Source: Halobiforma nitratireducens JCM 10879
GTDB lineage: Archaea; Halobacteriota; Halobacteria; Halobacteriales; Natrialbaceae
DNA length: 45,747 nucleotides
Assembly: GCF_000337895.1 (NCBI RefSeq)
Contig: NZ_AOMA01000143.1
Span: 1 to 45,747, forward strand
Direction of reading: 5' to 3'
The position numbers and the translations under genes are program-made. This document shows, piece by piece, positions 41,890 through 45,747 of this stretch; the first letter of the stretch is position 1, and every line of letters starts with the position of its first letter. The notes below the pieces were generated by a model. It worked only from the letters and a program-made list of their open reading frames with translations. It did no database searches and was not told where the DNA came from.

Positions 41890-43410
41890 ATGTCGGACTC
41901 CAACGGACGTGACCTCGAGTCACATGATACCGTCGAGAACGTGGTACTGGTCGTCCTCGATACGGCTCGTGCCGAGAGTATCGGGGAACGAACGACGCCG
42001 ACCCTGCGGCGACTCGCCAAGGAGGGCGTCGCCTTCGAAAACGCCTTCGCTCCAGCGCCGTGGACGTTGCCGTCCCACGCCTCGATGTTCACCGGGACCT
42101 ACCCCTCGGAACACGGCGCTCACGGCGGTCACCCCTATCTCGAGGCCGATCTTCGGACGCTGCCGGAAGCGTTCGCCGACGCCGGCTTTCGGACGGTCGG
42201 CGTCTCGAACAACACCTGGCTCACCGAGGAGTTCGGCTTTCACCGTGGGTTCGACGAGTTGCGGAAAGGGTGGCAGTACATCCAGTCCGACACCGACATG
42301 GGCGCGGTCGTTCGCGGCGAGGATCGCCGGGAGAAGCTGCAGGCTGCCCGTGATCGTCTGTTCGACGGGAACCCGTTGATCAATGCGGCCAACGTCCTCT
42401 ACAGCGAGTTCCTCCAGCCGGCAGGCGACGACGGCGCTGATCGGTCGACGACCTGGATCGCCGACTGGCTCACCAGCCGGGACAGTGATCGCCCGTTCTT
42501 CCTGTTCTGTAACTTCATCGAACCCCACGTCGAGTACGATCCGCCCCGGGAGTACGCCGAGCAGTTCCTCCCAGAGGGGACGAACTACGCGGACGCGACC
42601 GGTATCCGACAGGACCCCCGGGCCTACGACTGTGACCAGTACGAGCTCTCCGAACGCGAGTTCGCGGCCCTTCGTGGACTGTACCGAGCGGAACTCGCCT
42701 ACGTCGACGACCAGTTGGCCGCACTCCGGGACGCCCTCGAGGTGGCCGACAAGTGGGAGGACACGCTGCTCGTCGTCTGTGCCGACCACGGCGAACACAT
42801 CGGCGAGCGGGGCTTTTTCGGCCACCAGTACAACCTCTACGACACGCTACTCAACGTCCCGCTGGTCGCCCACGGCGGACCCTTCACCGGGGTTGGCTCG
42901 CGAACCGATCTCGTCCAGTTGCTCGACCTCCCGATGACGCTACTCGAGACTGCGGGTATCGACGACCCGGCGCTTCGCGACCAGGGGTCCGGGCGGTCGA
43001 TGCTGCCGGCCGTAACCGGAGCCGACGAGGGGGACGACGCGACGGTCCGTGACGCCGCGTTCGCGGAGTACGTCGCCCCACAGCCGTCGATCGAGCGTCT
43101 CGAGGCGCGTTTCGGGGAAGACGAGATTCCGGAGCACGTCCGGGCGTTCGACCGTCGGCTCAGAGCGGTCCGGACGTCCGAGTACAAGTACGTCCAGGGC
43201 AGCGACGGCTCCGAACGGTTACACCGCGTCCGGAGCGATCCCGCCGAGCGAACCGATCGACGCGACGACGAACCCGAACGCGTCCGTGAGCTTCGTGCCC
43301 GACTCGAGGAGCGGTTCGGACCGCTTGAGGGTGTCGACGCCGGAGACGACGAGGGCGTCGCGATGGAGGCGGGGACGAAAGAGCGGCTGGCGGATCTGGG
43401 GTATCTCTGA
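41890..43410 (+). CDS. sulfatase-like alkaline phosphatase superfamily hydrolase (Thr nucleophile)
   Basis: A 506-aa protein with the sulfatase/phosphodiesterase fold. Metal ligands include Asp24 (VVLDTAR) and the late ADHGEHIGERGFFGH. The nucleophile region is APAPWTLPSHASMFTG, where Thr59 takes the place of the Cys/Ser that becomes formylglycine in true sulfatases. A Thr here suggests phosphate-ester or phospho-transfer chemistry rather than sulfate removal. No signal peptide is seen, so it is likely cytoplasmic. The ATG at 41890 is used; a GTG at 41866 in the same frame is possible. Confidence 0.85.
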   Translation: MSDSNGRDLESHDTVENVVLVVLDTARAESIGERTTPTLRRLAKEGVAFENAFAPAPWTLPSHASMFTGTYPSEHGAHGGHPYLEADLRTLPEAFADAGFRTVGVSNNTWLTEEFGFHRGFDELRKGWQYIQSDTDMGAVVRGEDRREKLQAARDRLFDGNPLINAANVLYSEFLQPAGDDGADRSTTWIADWLTSRDSDRPFFLFCNFIEPHVEYDPPREYAEQFLPEGTNYADATGIRQDPRAYDCDQYELSEREFAALRGLYRAELAYVDDQLAALRDALEVADKWEDTLLVVCADHGEHIGERGFFGHQYNLYDTLLNVPLVAHGGPFTGVGSRTDLVQLLDLPMTLLETAGIDDPALRDQGSGRSMLPAVTGADEGDDATVRDAAFAEYVAPQPSIERLEARFGEDEIPEHVRAFDRRLRAVRTSEYKYVQGSDGSERLHRVRSDPAERTDRRDDEPERVRELRARLEERFGPLEGVDAGDDEGVAMEAGTKERLADLGYL

Positions 43411-43662
43411 CCGTCTCGATCCGCTACGATGGCAGGTGCCGATCGGTGTCTACTCGGGTCGGATGCTCCCTGCAGTAGCCTTTTGCCGGCCGCGCCGATA
43501 GCGGGAGCGCCGCGGATCGCTGTGCCTGCCCGGTCCAACCACGACTCGGGGCAGGCTGGCTCGTACCGGAACGCACCACAGCAGCCGGTCCGCCGTGGCG
43601 ATCGTCCGGGTCGCTGGGGCTGCCAGTCTCGAGGTACCGAGCTAACGGGAAACGGGAAGATC

Positions 43663-45075
43663 ATGGCAACACACGACACTCGAATCGAAGAGCCGGGGTT
43701 CGTCCCGTTCTTTCGTTCGTACACCCGAACGTGGGTCCACGCCGTCGCGACGGCCGGGTTGACGGCGTTTGGCACCCTCACGTTCGTCGATCACTGGTTC
43801 GCCGTGCTCGCGATCGCGTCGTACGTCGTGCCGCCGATCGCACTGTACGTCCGAACCTTGCGAGAACACGAGCGCAACGCGGTGGGGCGGTCGGCCGACG
43901 GTCACGACCGCCCGACGGCGGCCGCCTCGAGGGGAGAGCGGGGTTGGTCGTCCGAGACGAGTCCCCGCCGGGGAAGCGACGCGCCACTGCACTCCACCGC
44001 ATCCGCGACGGCGACCGGAAAGGAGGGGGACTCCGCGCCAGCGTCCGAAACCAGTTCCGTGGCCGAGTCCGGCGTCCACGACGAACACACTCGAGGCGAA
44101 GGCAGGGACACCGCCGGAGATCGAGGGGATGACTACGACGACTACGACGAGGGAACCGACCACTCGGACGAGGGACCACCCCCGAGCTGGACCCCGCTCG
44201 AGACGCCCGTCCCGGACGACGCCTCGCTCGTGGACGTCGTCGTGGCTGGGTCGGACGCGGTCTATGCCGTCGGAAGCGGGGGACTGGTCGCCGCCGAGGT
44301 CGGAGGGGAGTGGACGACACCCCTCGAGACCGGCCCGGGGGCACAGGGGAACGACCTTCGAGGTATCGACGCGACGGACGACGGTGGGGCCGTCTGGATC
44401 GCGGGCGAGGGCGGAGCAGTCGGCCGCATCGATACCGAGACGGGACGGCACGTCGATTACACGGCACCCGCAGGCCGGACCGACACCCTGCTGGATATCG
44501 CCGTCGGCGGATCGGTCGGGGACGAGACCGTCCTCCTTGGCAACGGCTCCGGGGAAATACTCCGCGGTCGGTACGTCGACGGCGACCTCTCGTGGGACGA
44601 CCCCACGACGCCGGGAAGCGGCTCGAGTCTGGCAGCGCTCGTCCTCGTCGACGCGTCGCTTGGCTACTGCTGTGACACGAACGACGGCGTCTTCGAGACT
44701 GACGACGGCGGCGAGTCGTTCACACGGGTCGGACTCGAGGGGGCCGACGGAACCCTCGAAGGGGTCGCGACCGCATCGGCGTCGGCCTCCGAACGCGGGT
44801 GTCTTGTTACCGCCGACGACGGGGTCGTCCACCGCTACGACGGTGGGACCTGGACCCCGGAACGAGTTACCGACGCCGCGCTGACGGGGATCGACTGCTC
44901 GGCCGAGCGAGCGATCGTCTCTGCTGGCGACGGAACGATCCACGAACGGACGGGGACGGGACCCTCGGGCTGGAGCGCGTTCGAAACCGACGCATCCGGA
45001 CCGCTGCATGCAGTCTCGGTCGGTGACGACCGAGCGGTCGCCGTCGCGGATGGGACGGTACTCGAGCGGTCGTGA
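43663..45075 (+). CDS. membrane-anchored beta-propeller-like protein
   Basis: A 470-aa protein. Two transmembrane helices near the N-terminus (about 23-41 and 43-63) are followed by a ~110-residue disordered, Ser/Asp/Glu/Thr-rich linker. The C-terminal ~290 residues contain repeats of about 40-45 aa (DVVVAGSDAVYAVGSGGLVAAEVGGEW; GIDATDDGGAVWIAGEGGAVGRID; DTLLDIAVGG...; GVATASASASERGCLVTADDGVVHRYDGGTW; GIDCSAERAIVSAGDGTIHERTG; AVSVGDDRAVAVADGTVLE). This pattern fits a YCF48/BNR-type propeller. No signal peptide beyond the two helices. Function unknown; no neighbours suggest a partner. The ATG at 43663 is chosen because upstream frame is low-complexity. Confidence 0.8.
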   Translation: MATHDTRIEEPGFVPFFRSYTRTWVHAVATAGLTAFGTLTFVDHWFAVLAIASYVVPPIALYVRTLREHERNAVGRSADGHDRPTAAASRGERGWSSETSPRRGSDAPLHSTASATATGKEGDSAPASETSSVAESGVHDEHTRGEGRDTAGDRGDDYDDYDEGTDHSDEGPPPSWTPLETPVPDDASLVDVVVAGSDAVYAVGSGGLVAAEVGGEWTTPLETGPGAQGNDLRGIDATDDGGAVWIAGEGGAVGRIDTETGRHVDYTAPAGRTDTLLDIAVGGSVGDETVLLGNGSGEILRGRYVDGDLSWDDPTTPGSGSSLAALVLVDASLGYCCDTNDGVFETDDGGESFTRVGLEGADGTLEGVATASASASERGCLVTADDGVVHRYDGGTWTPERVTDAALTGIDCSAERAIVSAGDGTIHERTGTGPSGWSAFETDASGPLHAVSVGDDRAVAVADGTVLERS

Positions 45076-45105
45076 CCGAACCGTTGCGATCCCCTGGCAC
45101 GGGCC

Positions 45106-45660
45106 TCACTCGACGGACGTTCTCGAGCCACAGTCCGGACACTCGAGGCCACCGTCCTCGTCCCCGTCCCTGTCCTGGTCGTCAGCATCGGTGTCGGCGT
45201 CGTCCCCAGCCGAGACGATACGCATAGTGTCGCGTCCACAGTCCGGGCACGCGACTGCTGCGTCGAGCACCGGGATGCGGTCGATCAACACGTCGCCGGT
45301 CTCCCGGGGAGCACCCAGCGCCAGCGCGACGAGACGGTCGTCGCCATCGTTCCACCCCGTCTGGAACTCCCCGGGTGCGAACCGTAGCGCCTCGTTCTCC
45401 TCAATCGTCACTCGCTGAGGCCCGTCGTCGTCTGCCGCCCGCCCGACCTCGAACGTCGCCTCGCCCTCGAGGACGACGAACACCTCTTCCTGGTCCGGGT
45501 GGGCGTGGGCCGCGCCGCTGAACCGTTCGCCCGGTTCGAGGGTGTACTGGACCATCGAGACGCCCTCGAGCGACAGCGGCTCCGTCAGCTCCCGACGGTC
45601 GGTGTGGAGGTTTTCGTCGTACGGTTCGGCGGGCAGGTCGCCGATCGAAATTCGTTCCAT
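45106..45660 (-). CDS. cupin protein with split C-terminal zinc ribbon
   Basis: A 184-aa protein. The cupin barrel occupies about 1-120, with motif 1 as GAAHAHPDQEEVFVVLEGEA (His, His and Glu ligands present) and motif 2 as PGEFQTGWND, in which the usual His is not in its normal place. The C-terminal ~65 residues hold two CPDC motifs (CPDCGRDT and CPDCGS), a zinc ribbon whose two halves are separated by an Asp-rich loop (DDADTDADDQDRDGDEDGG). It could bind a small polar ligand and regulate or act on it; no partner is known. It is convergent with the propeller gene. Confidence 0.83.
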   Translation of the reverse strand: MERISIGDLPAEPYDENLHTDRRELTEPLSLEGVSMVQYTLEPGERFSGAAHAHPDQEEVFVVLEGEATFEVGRAADDDGPQRVTIEENEALRFAPGEFQTGWNDGDDRLVALALGAPRETGDVLIDRIPVLDAAVACPDCGRDTMRIVSAGDDADTDADDQDRDGDEDGGLECPDCGSRTSVE

Positions 45661-45747
45661 TACCCTGTTGCACGTTCAAGATTAGTTCGCCGGACGGGAC
45701 GGGCAGACCAGAAACTGACCACCTATCGGCAGTGCTGACCCAATGAT
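45661..45747. other. right edge, no gene seen
   Basis: The last 87 nt are the 5' flank of the cupin gene. No coding frame with haloarchaeal composition starts here. Confidence 0.4.

Overview
This window comes from the main chromosome of a halophilic archaeon (class Halobacteria). The signs are high-GC DNA, very acidic proteins, TATA boxes about 25-35 nt upstream of ATGs with almost no Shine-Dalgarno sequences, and archaeal marker genes: aRF1, Orc1/Cdc6, an archaeal (V-type) ATP synthase operon, PAN, pyruvoyl arginine decarboxylase, a type IV pilin and a prenyl diphosphate synthase. The gene content resembles the Natrialba/Natrinema/Haloterrigena group, but the genus cannot be fixed by reading alone. 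The first 25 bases carry a Nextera Tn5 mosaic-end adapter, so the left edge is an untrimmed contig end.

Layout. 1-5.5 kb: aRF1, a MinD-like ATPase, an acidic lipoprotein, a purine-only tandem repeat and argS. 5.5-8.5 kb: a probable replication origin. Five copies of a divergent origin recognition box (AACAGCGGAA-N5-GGGGT) lie in opposing orientations around a low-GC segment, a phased 24-bp iteron array and an orc1/cdc6 gene. A 941-bp hybrid of two truncated, convergent transposase genes, bounded by an 8-bp target duplication, sits inside the low-GC segment. 8.7-18.9 kb: threonine synthase with a succinylglutamate desuccinylase/aspartoacylase-family gene, a SpoIIM-like membrane protein, a TRAM protein, etfBA, a prenyl synthase, a DUF373 membrane protein and a radical SAM protein. 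19.1-22.5 kb: a surface cluster made of a membrane-anchored winged-helix protein, a secreted protein and a pilin.

22.5-32.6 kb: a methyltransferase, then atpHIKECFAB and a detached atpD. 32.7-38 kb: a DUF6276-like zinc protein, a DUF5811-like protein, pyruvoyl arginine decarboxylase, a PAN proteasomal ATPase and oligoendopeptidase F. 38-45.7 kb: an M28 peptidase, a NifU-domain protein, a small membrane protein, truA, a Cys-less AhpD-like protein, an alkaline-phosphatase-superfamily hydrolase with a Thr nucleophile, a membrane-anchored propeller-like protein and a cupin/zinc-ribbon protein.

Most of the window is core housekeeping. The most unusual part is the origin region: a new-looking ORB type, iterons in phase with it, an ORB just upstream of the orc1 promoter, and an insertion in the probable unwinding element. 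No tRNA, rRNA, CRISPR array, prophage or restriction system was seen.
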